64,000 bases of DNA. Origin: Enterococcus avium ATCC 14025. Its GTDB lineage: Bacteria; Bacillota; Bacilli; Lactobacillales; Enterococcaceae. How positions within the stretch are numbered: the first letter of the stretch is position 1; the number at the start of each line of letters is the position of its first letter. The stretch is taken from positions 118,876 to 182,875 of the forward strand of contig NZ_KE136368.1 of NCBI RefSeq assembly GCF_000406965.1, read 5' to 3'. Below, one piece after another: positions 51,990 to 61,990 of this stretch. The translations under genes were made by a program, and so were the position numbers. A model generated the notes under the pieces. It had not been told where the DNA came from. It saw nothing but the letters and a program-made list of their open reading frames with translations, and ran no database searches.

Positions 51990-54350
51990 ATGAATGAACG
52001 TATTCTAAAAACGTTAGAGTTCGAACAAGTAAAAAAAATGATTCAACAGTATTTAACAACTGAACAAGGGGAAGAAGAAATCCGTCAATTAACACCTTCT
52101 AATGATGAGGATACTATCCAGGCATGGCTGGATGAAACGGAAGACGGAATGAAGGTTCAACGCCTACGCGGAGGATTACCAATTCCCAAATTAAACAATA
52201 TCAAGCCACATATGAAGCGAATTGAAATCGGAGCTAATCTAAATGGATTAGAGCTGGCTGAAGTCTCGCGCGTACTTTCTACTACAAGTGAATTGGTGCG
52301 TTTTATTGAAGATTTGAAAGATAGTGAATTAGAATTTTTGCGTTTATATTTCTGGGAAGACCAATTAACCACCTTACCTGAATTGAGTGGAAAACTCCGT
52401 CGTTCGGTGGAAGAAGATGGACGTGTACGAGATGAGGCTTCACCCGAATTACGTACAATCCGCAGTCAAATAAGGCGTAGCGAACAAACAATTCGTGAAC
52501 AATTAGATGGATTAATTCGTGGGAAAAACGCAAAGTATTTGAGCGATAGCTTGATCACAATGCGAAATGATCGATATGTGATTCCTGTGAAGCAAGAATA
52601 CCGTGGTGTTTTTGGTGGAGTAGTTCACGATCAGAGCGCTTCTGGTCAAACCTTATTCATGGAGCCAAAACAAGTTGTTGAGTTAAACAATCGGTTACGA
52701 CAGCAGCAAATTGCAGAACGGACTGAGATCGAGCGTATTTTAGCTGAGTTATCTGCAGAATTGGTGGCCCCTCGTAAAGACATTTTACACAACGCCTATG
52801 TATTAGGACGTTTTGACTTGATGAACGCTAAAGCACGCTTTGCCAAAGCTCTAAAAGCAGTCGTACCAATGATTAATCAAGAAAATCATGTGTTTTTCAA
52901 ACAAGCACGTCATCCATTATTAGATCAAGAAAAAGCGGTAGCTAATGATCTTATGATTGGAGAAGACTTTCAGGCTGTCGTTGTTACGGGTCCGAATACT
53001 GGTGGGAAGACCATTTCTCTTAAAACCTTAGGCCTTTTGCAGCTGATGGGACAAGCGGGTCTGCCGCTGCCTGTTGGCGAGGAAAGCGAGATGGGGATCT
53101 TCGATGAAGTTTTTGCGGATATTGGTGATGAACAATCAATTGAACAAAGCTTATCGACTTTCTCTTCTCATATGACGAATATTGTTTCAATTTTAGATAA
53201 AATTGATGAGCATAGTTTAGTGTTGTTTGACGAACTAGGTGCAGGAACAGATCCACAAGAAGGAGCGGCATTAGCAATCGCAATTTTGGATGCAGTTGGG
53301 GCAAAGTCTTCCTATGTAATGGCAACCACTCACTATCCAGAACTAAAGATCTATGGTTATAATCGATCAAATACGATCAATGCAAGTATGGAGTTTGATG
53401 TTGATACATTAAGTCCAACGTACCGACTATTGATTGGTGTACCTGGACGTAGTAATGCTTTTGAAATTTCTCGTCGACTTGGATTAGATCCATTAGTGAT
53501 CGAAAATGCTAAACAAATCATTGATGAAGAAAGTCAAGACCTGAACGAAATGATTTCTGATTTGGAGAATCAACGAAAGGCGACGGAAACAGAATATTTG
53601 GAGATTCGTCATTATGTAGATGAATCTGAGAAATTATATAGAGATTTGAAAAATGCCTATTCCTATTTCTTCGATGAACGAGAAAAAGAAATGGAGAAAG
53701 CTCGTAAGAAAGCTAATAAGATTGTTAGTGAAGCTGAAGAAAATGCAGAAAAAATCATTAAGGATATCCGTCAGATGCAACTGGACGGCCAGAGAAATGT
53801 AAAAGAACATCAATTGATTGACGCAAAGACCCAGTTGGCTGATCTTAAACAAGATGAAAATCTTAAGAAAAATAAAGTATTGCAAAAAGCTAAAGCAAAG
53901 AAACAATTTAAACCCAACGATGAAGTGATCGTTGAAACATATGGTCAACGTGGAACACTGATTAAAAAAGTCAGCGATAATGAATGGCAAGTCCAACTAG
54001 GGATTTTAAAGATGACTGTCTCTGAAGATGATATGACTTTGACTACCCCGATAGAAGAACCAAAGCAGCGTGTAATCACTGGTATTCAACGAGGTGCTAG
54101 TTCCAAAGTAAAACCAGAGCTGGATTTACGTGGAAAACGCTATGAGGAAGCCTTAGCAGAAGTGGATCAATACATTGATGCAGCCCTTTTAGCAAACTTT
54201 GCTCAAGTACGAATCATTCATGGTAAGGGAACAGGGGCACTACGTAAGGGAATTACTGATTATTTAAAAAATAATCGGAATGTTCAGAGCTTTGAGTTTG
54301 CCCCTGCAAACCAAGGTGGAAGCGGTGCGACGGTGGTAACCTTTAAATAG
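51990..54350 (+). CDS. mutS2: Endonuclease MutS2
   Basis: MutS2 acts against recombination intermediates and also splits collided ribosomes in some bacteria. The 786 residues carry the core domains, the ATPase Walker A VTGPNTGGKTISLK, Walker B SLVLFDELGAGTDPQEG, a coiled coil (about 515-640), a KOW-like segment and a C-terminal Smr domain, ELDLRGKRYEEALAEVDQYID with VRIIHGKGTGALRKGI. The N-terminal mismatch-recognition domain of MutS is missing, as expected. AGAAGGTG precedes the ATG. Confidence 0.96.
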   Translation: MNERILKTLEFEQVKKMIQQYLTTEQGEEEIRQLTPSNDEDTIQAWLDETEDGMKVQRLRGGLPIPKLNNIKPHMKRIEIGANLNGLELAEVSRVLSTTSELVRFIEDLKDSELEFLRLYFWEDQLTTLPELSGKLRRSVEEDGRVRDEASPELRTIRSQIRRSEQTIREQLDGLIRGKNAKYLSDSLITMRNDRYVIPVKQEYRGVFGGVVHDQSASGQTLFMEPKQVVELNNRLRQQQIAERTEIERILAELSAELVAPRKDILHNAYVLGRFDLMNAKARFAKALKAVVPMINQENHVFFKQARHPLLDQEKAVANDLMIGEDFQAVVVTGPNTGGKTISLKTLGLLQLMGQAGLPLPVGEESEMGIFDEVFADIGDEQSIEQSLSTFSSHMTNIVSILDKIDEHSLVLFDELGAGTDPQEGAALAIAILDAVGAKSSYVMATTHYPELKIYGYNRSNTINASMEFDVDTLSPTYRLLIGVPGRSNAFEISRRLGLDPLVIENAKQIIDEESQDLNEMISDLENQRKATETEYLEIRHYVDESEKLYRDLKNAYSYFFDEREKEMEKARKKANKIVSEAEENAEKIIKDIRQMQLDGQRNVKEHQLIDAKTQLADLKQDENLKKNKVLQKAKAKKQFKPNDEVIVETYGQRGTLIKKVSDNEWQVQLGILKMTVSEDDMTLTTPIEEPKQRVITGIQRGASSKVKPELDLRGKRYEEALAEVDQYIDAALLANFAQVRIIHGKGTGALRKGITDYLKNNRNVQSFEFAPANQGGSGATVVTFK

Positions 54351-54395
54351 TTTACAAGTGTAAGCAGAACAGTAGCGAAGAAAATGGGACCGTGC

Positions 54396-54401
54396 TATAC
54401 T
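54396..54401 (+). promoter_or_regulatory. Extended -10 of the trxA promoter
   Basis: TGCTATACT holds an extended -10 (TG-N-TATACT) about 65 bp before trxA. No clear -35 is seen. Confidence 0.4.
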
Positions 54402-54465
54402 ACTTTTAGTAAGAAAAACAGATGCTAATTTTTAACGCATCTAAGTTATAATAGGAGGAATTCAA

Positions 54466-54780
54466 ATGTCACAAGTAGTTACTGATAAAACTTTTAACGA
54501 AGAAACAGATAACGGTCTTGTTTTGATCGACTTTTGGGCAACCTGGTGTGGGCCTTGTCGTATGCAAGCACCGATCTTAGAACAATTATCCGAAGAATAC
54601 GATGAAGATGAGTTCAGAGTTGTAAAGATGGATGTGGATGAAAATCCAGAAACACCAGCATCCTTCGGCATTATGAGCATCCCAACACTGGTTTTGAAAA
54701 AGGATGGACAAGTTGTTGATAAAGTAATCGGTGTTCATACGAAAGATCAATTAAAAGAGCTTATCCAAGCTCACATGTAG
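54466..54780 (+). CDS. trxA: Thioredoxin
   Basis: The 104-residue cytosolic thioredoxin keeps protein thiols reduced together with thioredoxin reductase. The active site is FWATWCGPCRMQAPI, and the cis-Pro loop is IMSIPTLVLKKDGQ. AGGAGG precedes the ATG. It lies between mutS2 and uvrC and has its own promoter-like sequence and terminator. Confidence 0.96.
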   Translation: MSQVVTDKTFNEETDNGLVLIDFWATWCGPCRMQAPILEQLSEEYDEDEFRVVKMDVDENPETPASFGIMSIPTLVLKKDGQVVDKVIGVHTKDQLKELIQAHM

Positions 54781-54787
54781 GAAATTG

Positions 54788-54813
54788 AGCTGGGCATTTT
54801 GTCCAGCTTTTTT
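54788..54813 (+). terminator. Terminator after trxA
   Basis: AGCTGG pairs with CCAGCT (54788-54793 with 54803-54808), followed by five or more T residues. Confidence 0.75.
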
Positions 54814-54861
54814 GTCAGTTTAGTTTTAAACTAATGATGTAGCTCGGAAGGGAAGCAACTT

Positions 54862-56637
54862 ATGAACGAACGAATCAAAAATAAATTAGCACTTTTACCA
54901 GATCAACCGGGCTGTTATCTGATGAAAGACAAAAACGGTACGATTATTTATGTCGGAAAAGCTAAAATCCTAAAAAATAGGGTACGCTCTTATTTTACTG
55001 GCAGTCACAATACCAAGACAGAGCGGTTAGTCAGTGAAATCGTGGATTTTGAGTATATCGTAACAGAATCCAATATCGAGGCATTACTACTCGAGATTAA
55101 CTTAATCAAGAAAAATGATCCCAAATACAACATCATGCTGAAGGACGATAAAACCTATCCTTTTCTAAAAATCACCAATGAAAAATATCCTCGTTTGATG
55201 ATTACTCGAAAAGTCTTGAAGGATAAGGCTCATTATTTTGGCCCATATCCCGATGTGAATGCAGCTAATGAAACAAAGAAATTATTGGATCGATTGTTTC
55301 CATTAAGGAAGTGCAAGCCGTCACAAAAAACGCCTTGTCTTTATTATCATTTAGGACAATGTTTGTGTCCTTATGCTTTTCACGTTGATCCTCAAGTTTA
55401 TAAGGACATGGTAGAAGAAATCAAACGCTTTTTAAATGGTGGCCACACAGAGATTCAGAAGCAATTAGAAGAAAAAATGAAACTGGCAGCTGCAGATATG
55501 GAGTTTGAAAAGGCAGCGGAATACCGTGATCAGATCAGAGCAATTGAAACAGTCATGACAAAACAGAAAATGACGAATACTGACTTGGTGGATCGTGACA
55601 TTTTTGGTTATGCGACAGACAAAGGCTGGATGTGTGTACAGGTATTCTTTGTCCGTCAAGGGAAATTAATTGAGCGAGATGTTTCGATGTTTCCATTTTA
55701 TAATGATGCAGAAGAGGATTTTTTAACCTACATTGGACAGTTTTATCAAGAAAATGAACATTTTATTCCTAAAGAGGTTTTGATTCCTGATAATATTGAC
55801 AAGCCTAGTGTTGAAGCGATGCTGGCAACAAAAATTTTACAACCACAACGTGGAGAAAAGAAAAAGCTAGTAAAATTGGCAGGGAAAAATGCCCAGGTCG
55901 CTTTGAACGAAAAATTCGATCTAATTGGTCGAAGTGAAGCGCGAACGATTGGTGCGGTTGAAAAATTAGGCGATGCTATGAATATTCCCGCACCGATTCG
56001 AATTGAAGCTTTTGATAACTCTAATATCATGGGAACAGATCCAGTATCTGCCATGGTAGTTTTTATTGATGGGAAACCTGCTAAGAAAGAGTATCGCAAG
56101 TATAAAATCAAAACGGTCAAGGGACCAGATGACTATGCGTCCATGCGTGAGGTCATTTATCGTCGTTACTCTCGGGTATTAAAAGAAGGATTACCATTCC
56201 CAGATTTAATTGTGATTGACGGAGGGAAAGGCCAAGTTGATGTCGCGAAAGATGTATTAGCTAACCAATTAGGGATTGATATCCCAATCGCGGGTCTAGC
56301 AAAAGATGATAAACACAAGACGAGTGAGTTGCTATTTGGTCCAGAGTTGAACGTAGTGCCTTTGGAACGCAATTCACAAGAATTTTTCCTGCTGCAACGT
56401 ATTCAAGATGAAGTCCATCGCTTTGCGATTACTTTTCATCGCCAGCTGCGCAGTAAAAATAGTTTTGCCTCAAAACTGGATAATATTGATGGATTAGGTC
56501 CAAAACGTAAAAAAATGTTGCTGAAGGAATTTAAGTCACTAAAGAATATCCAAGCAGCAACCGTAGATGAGCTACAAGAAGTAGGTTTGCCAAAACAGGT
56601 AGCTGAAAATACATTTAATCAATTGCAAGAAAAATAA
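54862..56637 (+). CDS. uvrC: Excinuclease ABC subunit UvrC
   Basis: UvrC makes both incisions around DNA lesions bound by UvrAB. The 591 residues include the N-terminal GIY-YIG nuclease ([32 protein letters not shown]), a Cys-rich region ([14 protein letters not shown]), a UVR motif ([18 protein letters not shown]), the RNase H-like C-terminal nuclease ([18 protein letters not shown]) and helix-hairpin-helix repeats ([16 protein letters not shown]). The start is ATG 54862 after GGAAGGGAAG. Confidence 0.96.
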   Translation: MNERIKNKLALLPDQPGCYLMKDKNGTIIYVGKAKILKNRVRSYFTGSHNTKTERLVSEIVDFEYIVTESNIEALLLEINLIKKNDPKYNIMLKDDKTYPFLKITNEKYPRLMITRKVLKDKAHYFGPYPDVNAANETKKLLDRLFPLRKCKPSQKTPCLYYHLGQCLCPYAFHVDPQVYKDMVEEIKRFLNGGHTEIQKQLEEKMKLAAADMEFEKAAEYRDQIRAIETVMTKQKMTNTDLVDRDIFGYATDKGWMCVQVFFVRQGKLIERDVSMFPFYNDAEEDFLTYIGQFYQENEHFIPKEVLIPDNIDKPSVEAMLATKILQPQRGEKKKLVKLAGKNAQVALNEKFDLIGRSEARTIGAVEKLGDAMNIPAPIRIEAFDNSNIMGTDPVSAMVVFIDGKPAKKEYRKYKIKTVKGPDDYASMREVIYRRYSRVLKEGLPFPDLIVIDGGKGQVDVAKDVLANQLGIDIPIAGLAKDDKHKTSELLFGPELNVVPLERNSQEFFLLQRIQDEVHRFAITFHRQLRSKNSFASKLDNIDGLGPKRKKMLLKEFKSLKNIQAATVDELQEVGLPKQVAENTFNQLQEK

Positions 56638-56638
56638 T

Positions 56639-56707
56639 GTATAGCACCCTTTACACAAAATGTAAAGGGTGCTATACTTTTGTTATGAAATGTAAAGGGA
56701 CCTATAC
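56639..56707. promoter_or_regulatory. Autoregulatory promoter/operator of the XRE regulator (three repeats)
   Basis: A 17-bp perfect inverted repeat, GTATAGCACCCTTTACA with TGTAAAGGGTGCTATAC (56639-56655 with 56661-56677), contains a promoter: TTTACA 56650-56655, 17-bp spacer, TATACT 56673-56678. A third, direct copy with two changes, TGTAAAGGGACCTATAC, lies at 56691-56707, 30 bp from the second. The hairpin may also serve as the uvrC terminator (TTTTG follows). The adjacent XRE protein is the likely ligand. Confidence 0.65.
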
Positions 56708-56724
56708 ATTTGAGGAGTGGTCGT

Positions 56725-56928
56725 TTGAAAAATCGAATCCAAGAATTACGCAAAGAACGCAAAATGACTCAAAGTGAATTGGCTGATCATTTAGAAGTGA
56801 CCCGCCAAACGATTATATCTTTAGAGAATGGACGGTACAACGCCTCATTGATCCTAGCCTATAAAATTTCGCGATTTTTTGATTTAATGATAGAAGAAGT
56901 TTTCATTTTTGATGAGGAGGATGAATAA
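56725..56928 (+). CDS. XRE-family HTH transcriptional regulator
   Basis: The 67-residue protein is little more than an HTH: LKNRIQELRKERKMTQSELADHLEVTRQTIISLENGRYNASL, followed by ILAYKISRFFDLMIEEVFIF. It resembles YozG/Cro-like small regulators that often sit before membrane proteins. I chose TTG 56725, because GAGGAG lies 7 bp before; the TTG at 56710 overlaps the operator. It ends at the start of the next gene (overlap of 1 bp). Probably it represses its own operon. Confidence 0.88.
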   Translation: MKNRIQELRKERKMTQSELADHLEVTRQTIISLENGRYNASLILAYKISRFFDLMIEEVFIFDEEDE

Positions 56929-57392
56929 TGAAGGAGTTATCAAAACTAGATCGCGAGTATCGAGAGAAATTACGCAAGAAGAATATAGGATATTTGGCTG
57001 CAATTATCTTTATGTTAATCTGTTCTGCAATCTTATTTATTGGTACAAAGTGGTATGAGTTGAAAATAAATGATCATGCAGTAGGATTTTTGTCAGGATT
57101 CTTTTTTTCGCTCTGTTCAGTATTTGTGATCTTTCTCTTTAAAAATCGACAAACGATGAAGAATCCTGAAAAGCTAAGACAGGAGCGTATCGTTAAGACC
57201 GATGAGCGAAATATTGAGATTTCTGCGAAGTCACTACAAATAACGACCTTTGTGATGGTTATTAGCTTAGCTATTTTGAGCATAGTTGGCAGTTTCATTT
57301 CAAGAACATTAATGACGACAGCTAGCGGATTGCTAAATTTATTTCTAATCAGCTATATAATTAGCTATTTTTTCTACAAAAAGAAACTATAA
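56928..57392 (+). CDS. DUF2178-like small membrane protein
   Basis: The 154-residue protein has four hydrophobic helices and, between the second and third, the motif IVKTDERNIEISAKS, which fits the DER motif of DUF2178-type proteins. Such proteins are commonly paired with a small XRE regulator, as here. The start overlaps the regulator stop. Molecular function is unknown; an anti-regulator or membrane-stress role is possible. Confidence 0.75.
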   Translation: MKELSKLDREYREKLRKKNIGYLAAIIFMLICSAILFIGTKWYELKINDHAVGFLSGFFFSLCSVFVIFLFKNRQTMKNPEKLRQERIVKTDERNIEISAKSLQITTFVMVISLAILSIVGSFISRTLMTTASGLLNLFLISYIISYFFYKKKL

Positions 57393-57454
57393 GCATTCAG
57401 TGATATATCCATTTTTTAAGGAAAGTGGATTTAATAATAAAAAGGAGTGAGAAA

Positions 57455-58354
57455 ATGTTAGAGGTTAAGAATTTGAGTAAAAGTTTTGGATCGTATAAGG
57501 CCTTAGACAATATGAGCTTTACGATTGAAGACGGGAAGATTTTGGGGTTGATCGGACAAAATGGTGCGGGAAAAACGACAACATTTCGTTTGATCTTGGA
57601 CTTCTTAACAAAAGATTCTGGCAGTGTTTTATGGAATGGGCACACATTGTCGGGAAAAGACTATAATACAATTGGTTATTTACCAGAGGAACGAGGGTTA
57701 TATCCTAAAGTAACGATTGAGAATCAATTACTTTTCTTTGCTTCATTGAGAGGAAAGAGTAAACAAGAGATTGCACCAAAAATTGATGAATGGATGGAGA
57801 AATTTCAAGTCAAAGGTAAGAAGACCGATAAAGTAAAATCGCTTTCTAAGGGAAATCAGCAAAAAGTGCAATTGATTTCAACGTTGATTCACGAACCAAA
57901 GTTAGTGATTTTAGATGAACCCTTCAGCGGATTAGATCCGGTCAATGCGGAATTATTGAAAAATGGCATTATTGAATTAAAGGAAAAGGGCTCGTGTGTC
58001 ATTTTCTCAAGTCATAATATGGATAATGTTGAAAAAATCTGTGATCACCTGATCATGCTGCGAAATGGTGAAACAGTCTTAAATGGGAAGGTACATGAGA
58101 TTCGCGAATCATTTGGACGAAGTAAATTGTATCTAGAATCTCATTTGACCAAAGAAGAATTAGAAGCCTTTTCGGGAGTTCATACAGTGATTCAGAAAGA
58201 AGACGGTAGTTTTGATATAACGTTGGAATATCCAGCGGCTGGTCAAGAAATTTTTGTTAAAGCGACAAAGGACGGCTATATTCCTATGTTTAATCAACAA
58301 CCACCAACACTAGAAGAAATTTTCAAATGGAAAGCAGGTGCTGTAAATGAGTAA
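57455..58354 (+). CDS. ABC transporter ATP-binding protein (NatA-like)
   Basis: The 299-residue ATPase (ATG 57455, AAAAGGAG upstream) shows Walker A GLIGQNGAGKTTTF, signature LSKGNQQKVQLIS and Walker B LVILDEPFSGLD, with a C-terminal extension (about 215-299) of the DUF4162 type. It pairs with the downstream NatB-like permease, which overlaps by 8 bp. Family members export Na+, drugs or peptides; no choice can be made here. Confidence 0.92.
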   Translation: MLEVKNLSKSFGSYKALDNMSFTIEDGKILGLIGQNGAGKTTTFRLILDFLTKDSGSVLWNGHTLSGKDYNTIGYLPEERGLYPKVTIENQLLFFASLRGKSKQEIAPKIDEWMEKFQVKGKKTDKVKSLSKGNQQKVQLISTLIHEPKLVILDEPFSGLDPVNAELLKNGIIELKEKGSCVIFSSHNMDNVEKICDHLIMLRNGETVLNGKVHEIRESFGRSKLYLESHLTKEELEAFSGVHTVIQKEDGSFDITLEYPAAGQEIFVKATKDGYIPMFNQQPPTLEEIFKWKAGAVNE

Positions 58355-59606
58355 AATGGGTATTATTATCAAAGATGTATATAAAAAGAACGTAAAATCG
58401 ACAGCCTTTCTCATTATGATTCTAGCACCATTTTTACTTATGGGGATTTTCTATTTGTCACAATATTTCTTCGGTGATGCAAATGACATCAATAAAATCG
58501 GAATCATAAGTGATCAACCTGCGATAGCAGAGCAGTTGGCTGAAACTAAAAATGATGATTACAAATTCAAAGTAATTACCAGCGACAAAAAAGCACAAGC
58601 ACAGTTAGAGGATAAAAAAATCGATGCCTATCTTGATTTGAAAATGGGCAGCGATCAAGTTTCTGGAAAACTTTACAGCAAAACATCTTTGGGGACCTCA
58701 ACTGAAATGCAGTTACAACAAATTTTAAGCTCGATGCAGGCGAATATTCGTGCTAGTCAATTGAATCTGACTACAGCACAGGTTCAAAAAGTGATGGAGC
58801 CAGCAAAATTTGAATCGACAAAAGTTATTTTTGAGAACGGAAAAATGAAAAATGACGGTGGGGACTCGGGAACACAGTTTATCTTGAGCTTCTTGACGAC
58901 GATCATTATGTTTGTGTTTATTGTCAGCTATTCATCCATCATCGCTCAAGAAATTGCCTCTGAAAAGGGCACGCGAATTATGGAAGTCTTACTTTCTAGC
59001 ATGAAGGCTAAAACGCATTATTATGGGAAACTGTTGGGTGTATTATTAGTAGCCTTAACTCAATTATTGATCTACGGTGTTGCTATTGTACTAGGATATA
59101 GACAGTTCAAAGATATGGACATGGTAAAGGATCTGCTTAGTAATGTATCAATTAAGGCCTTATTAGGCAGCGGAGCTTTTGTCATTATAACCTTCATGCT
59201 GGTAGGGCTATTCTTGTATGCGGTATTATCAGCGCTATGTGGTTCGCTGGTAAGCAAACCGGAAGATACGGCGAAAGCAATCCAGCCTGTAACCTACTTA
59301 TCGATGATTGGCTATATGTTGAGCTTGATTTTAGGAACCTCTGATCCAACTAATGTAATAATCAAAGTTACTTCCTATATTCCTTTCTTATCGTCTTACA
59401 GTATGCCTTTACGACTTGCCTCTGGAACTGTAGCGCTTTCTAGTGCTTTTGTATCCTTAGCAATCTTAGTTTTATTCACGATTTTCTTAACACTTTTCTC
59501 AGCTCAGTTGTACAAATCAAATGTATTAGTGTACAGCGAAGGTGGAACGTGGAGTGCTTTGAAACAATCAATTTCTATCATGCAAAATGATCGGAAAAAG
59601 AAATAA
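58347..59606 (+). CDS. ABC-2 type permease (NatB-like)
   Basis: The 419-residue permease has one N-terminal helix, a large extracytoplasmic segment (about residues 40-175) and six C-terminal helices, with the SEKGTRIMEVLLSSMKAKTHYYGK loop that is typical of NatB/ABC-2 exporters. It overlaps the ATPase gene by 8 bp. The substrate is unknown. Confidence 0.9.
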   Translation: MSKMGIIIKDVYKKNVKSTAFLIMILAPFLLMGIFYLSQYFFGDANDINKIGIISDQPAIAEQLAETKNDDYKFKVITSDKKAQAQLEDKKIDAYLDLKMGSDQVSGKLYSKTSLGTSTEMQLQQILSSMQANIRASQLNLTTAQVQKVMEPAKFESTKVIFENGKMKNDGGDSGTQFILSFLTTIIMFVFIVSYSSIIAQEIASEKGTRIMEVLLSSMKAKTHYYGKLLGVLLVALTQLLIYGVAIVLGYRQFKDMDMVKDLLSNVSIKALLGSGAFVIITFMLVGLFLYAVLSALCGSLVSKPEDTAKAIQPVTYLSMIGYMLSLILGTSDPTNVIIKVTSYIPFLSSYSMPLRLASGTVALSSAFVSLAILVLFTIFLTLFSAQLYKSNVLVYSEGGTWSALKQSISIMQNDRKKK

Positions 59607-59700
59607 TCAATTCAGTTGACCGTTGAAACAAAATCTCCGACAATAGAGTTGTACTAAAAACAGTAAGGCTCATATTAAAGACGAACAAGGAGGAAGTTTG

Positions 59701-60516
59701 ATGGACAAAACAAAACAGTTGGCAAATGGGATTGAGATGCCAAGACTTGGTTTAGGTGTATGGCGCGTGGAAGACAATGACGCAACGAATTCTGTAAAGT
59801 GGGCAATCGAAAACGGCTATCAATTGATTGATACGGCAGCGGTATATAAAAATGAGCAAGGCGTTGGTGAAGGAATTCGACAATCAAACACTAAAAGAGA
59901 AGATTTGTTTATTACCACAAAACTTTGGAATGCTGACCAAGGTTATGATTCTGCCCATCAGGCTTTTAATGATAGTTTAGAACGTTTAGGTTTAGACTAT
60001 GTTGATCTTTATTTGATTCACTGGCCTGTTGAAGGCAAGTTTAATGACTCCTGGAAAGCGATGGAGGAAATTTACGAAAGTGGAAGAGCAAAAGCAATTG
60101 GTGTGTCAAACTTTCATCAGCATCACATTGAAGAACTTATGAAAACAGCGAAGATCAAACCCATGGTCGATCAAATCGAACTGCATCCGACTTTAACGCA
60201 AGTGGAATTACGTGATTTTTTAGCGAAGGAAGGTATCGCTGTTGAAGCATGGTCGCCTCTTGGTCAAGGGAAGATTTTGCAAAATCCAACGCTTGTTGAA
60301 ATTGCGGAGAAGCACGATAAATCTGCTGCCCAAGTGATTATTCGCTGGCATTTACAAAGTGATAGTATTGTGATTCCAAAATCTGTCCATGAAGAGCGTA
60401 TTAAAGAGAACTTCGATGTATTTAACTTTGAATTAAATGATGATGAAATGAAACGGATTGATGCTCTGAATATTAATGAGCGGTTGGGAGCAGACCCAGA
60501 TAATTTTGATTTTTAA
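59701..60516 (+). CDS. Aldo/keto reductase
   Basis: This NADPH-dependent AKR of 271 residues is of the 2,5-diketo-gluconate reductase/YvgN type. Catalytic residues are Asp and Tyr in LIDTAAVYKNEQGVG, Lys in FITTKLWNADQG and His in YLIHWPVEG; the NADPH site is VIPKSVHEERIKEN. ATG 59701 is preferred to the adjacent TTG at 59698 because AAGGAGG has ideal spacing. It is a single gene closed by a terminator. The substrate is probably small aldehydes. Confidence 0.92.
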   Translation: MDKTKQLANGIEMPRLGLGVWRVEDNDATNSVKWAIENGYQLIDTAAVYKNEQGVGEGIRQSNTKREDLFITTKLWNADQGYDSAHQAFNDSLERLGLDYVDLYLIHWPVEGKFNDSWKAMEEIYESGRAKAIGVSNFHQHHIEELMKTAKIKPMVDQIELHPTLTQVELRDFLAKEGIAVEAWSPLGQGKILQNPTLVEIAEKHDKSAAQVIIRWHLQSDSIVIPKSVHEERIKENFDVFNFELNDDEMKRIDALNINERLGADPDNFDF

Positions 60517-60548
60517 ATTTAATAACGGTATTTACCTGTTATACAAAA

Positions 60549-60597
60549 AACATGAACAGACATCTCCATGTCCGTTCATGTTTTTTTAACATTAAAG
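60549..60597 (+). terminator. Terminator after the aldo/keto reductase
   Basis: AACATGAAC-A-GACAT pairs with ATGTC-C-GTTCATGTT (one mismatch) and is followed by seven T residues. Confidence 0.85.
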
Positions 60598-60612
60598 GAA
60601 GTATAACATTTT

Positions 60613-60655
60613 AAGCGGTCAAAGGATTGATACATCAATCTTTTGACCGCTTTTC
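60613..60655 (+). repeat. Long hairpin at the left side of the IS91-like element
   Basis: A stem of about 18 bp, AGCGGTCAAAGGATTGA with TCAATCTTTTGACCGCT (one G-U pair), lies about 35 bp before the transposase start and is followed by TTTTC. It may block outside transcription or mark the IS end. Confidence 0.6.
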
Positions 60656-60685
60656 ATCTGGTCTTTTTCCTATTAAACTGGAGAT

Positions 60686-61990
60686 ATGAAACCCAATATT
60701 TTACACGCCATTTTCTTTGATGAATATCAAAACTGGGAGAAATTCAATCAAAGGTACACAAGAAGGATTCGATCCGTTGTGAAAAGAGAAGTGAAGAAGT
60801 TTCGCGATTGTGGTGACCTTAAAAAAGGTTATCGTCTATTTGTCTGTGAAGGATGCCATGATGTAAAGAAAGTGGCTTTTCGTTGTAAAGGGAAATTTTG
60901 TCCAACTTGTGCAACTGGGGAAAGTCAACGGTGGGCAGAGGTTGCGGCGAATGATCTGTTTACAGTGACGCATCGACACGTCATCTTCACGATCGATGAA
61001 GGTTTACGTGAGATTTTTCTGAAGGAGAAGTATCGTAAGGAGCTTTTAAAAGGATTAATGGATGAAGCTGCACGGATACTATTAGATTTTTTTAGAAAGC
61101 ACCATATACAAGCTGGGGTTGTGGCAACACTCCACACCTTCGGTTCTCAGCTAGAATACAATCCGCATGTTCATTTAGTCGTCACCATGGGTGGACTGAC
61201 GAAGGATGGAAAATGGAAGGACTATGACTATTTTCCGTTCGCAATGTTGAGGAAATATTGGCAGAATGCGGTCCTAAAGCTCATTCGAAGAACCTTATCC
61301 CAATGGGATAAGGCACGAGTCCAGCCGCTTTTACAAGCGGCGTACACGAAAAATGCAGAGGGTTTTTACGTGCATGCACCCAAAAGGAGCCGAACTTCTC
61401 TCAAAAAGATATTAGAATATATCAGTCGTTATATGAAACGTGGTCCCATTGCTTTAAATCGTATCCTTTTGTACGATGGGAAAATAGTGATGTTTCAGTA
61501 TCATGATAAACGAACTAACACGGATAAGATAAAGACGATGTCGGCAGAGGAATTTATTGGTGCACTGATTCGTCATATTCCAGAGAACCAGTTCAAAACA
61601 ATTCGTAGATACGGCATTTATAGTCGGCGGATCAAGACAATCATGAAAAAAGTATTAAGTAATTACCAGAAAGAGATTCAACGAATGCTTGTGAATGTGA
61701 AGAAAGCACTTAAACCAAAATCATGGTGTGAACGAATAGCCGAAGAATTCGGAGTAAATCCATTGGAATGTACTAGATGTGGCGAATATTATGAATTTAG
61801 TGGAGTTAGTGTGTCTAAAAATGGACGACTTGTAGTGAAATATGCGAAGAATAAAGAATCGGAACGATTCATGCGAGAGGAGAATAAAAAAATTGGGGAA
61901 GAAGCATCGAAACGTAAGTATGAAAAAGAAAAAGAAGCAGCTTTTAAAAAACTTCGATTCCAATGGAGTGGTTCATTACATTTGTCTTGA
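60686..61990 (+). CDS. IS91-family transposase (HUH/Y-type)
   Basis: The 434-residue protein has an N-terminal zinc finger, LFVCEGCHDVKKVAFRCKGKFCPTC (about residues 53-77; cysteines as in Zn_Tnp_IS91), the HUH motif NPHVHLVV (His-x-His, about 158-165), and a candidate nucleophile Tyr region YISRYMKRGPIALNR. A second Cys pair, CTRCGEY, is near the C-terminus, followed by a Lys/Glu-rich helix. This matches rolling-circle IS91/ISCR transposases. The gene is intact. Confidence 0.88.
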   Translation: MKPNILHAIFFDEYQNWEKFNQRYTRRIRSVVKREVKKFRDCGDLKKGYRLFVCEGCHDVKKVAFRCKGKFCPTCATGESQRWAEVAANDLFTVTHRHVIFTIDEGLREIFLKEKYRKELLKGLMDEAARILLDFFRKHHIQAGVVATLHTFGSQLEYNPHVHLVVTMGGLTKDGKWKDYDYFPFAMLRKYWQNAVLKLIRRTLSQWDKARVQPLLQAAYTKNAEGFYVHAPKRSRTSLKKILEYISRYMKRGPIALNRILLYDGKIVMFQYHDKRTNTDKIKTMSAEEFIGALIRHIPENQFKTIRRYGIYSRRIKTIMKKVLSNYQKEIQRMLVNVKKALKPKSWCERIAEEFGVNPLECTRCGEYYEFSGVSVSKNGRLVVKYAKNKESERFMREENKKIGEEASKRKYEKEKEAAFKKLRFQWSGSLHLS

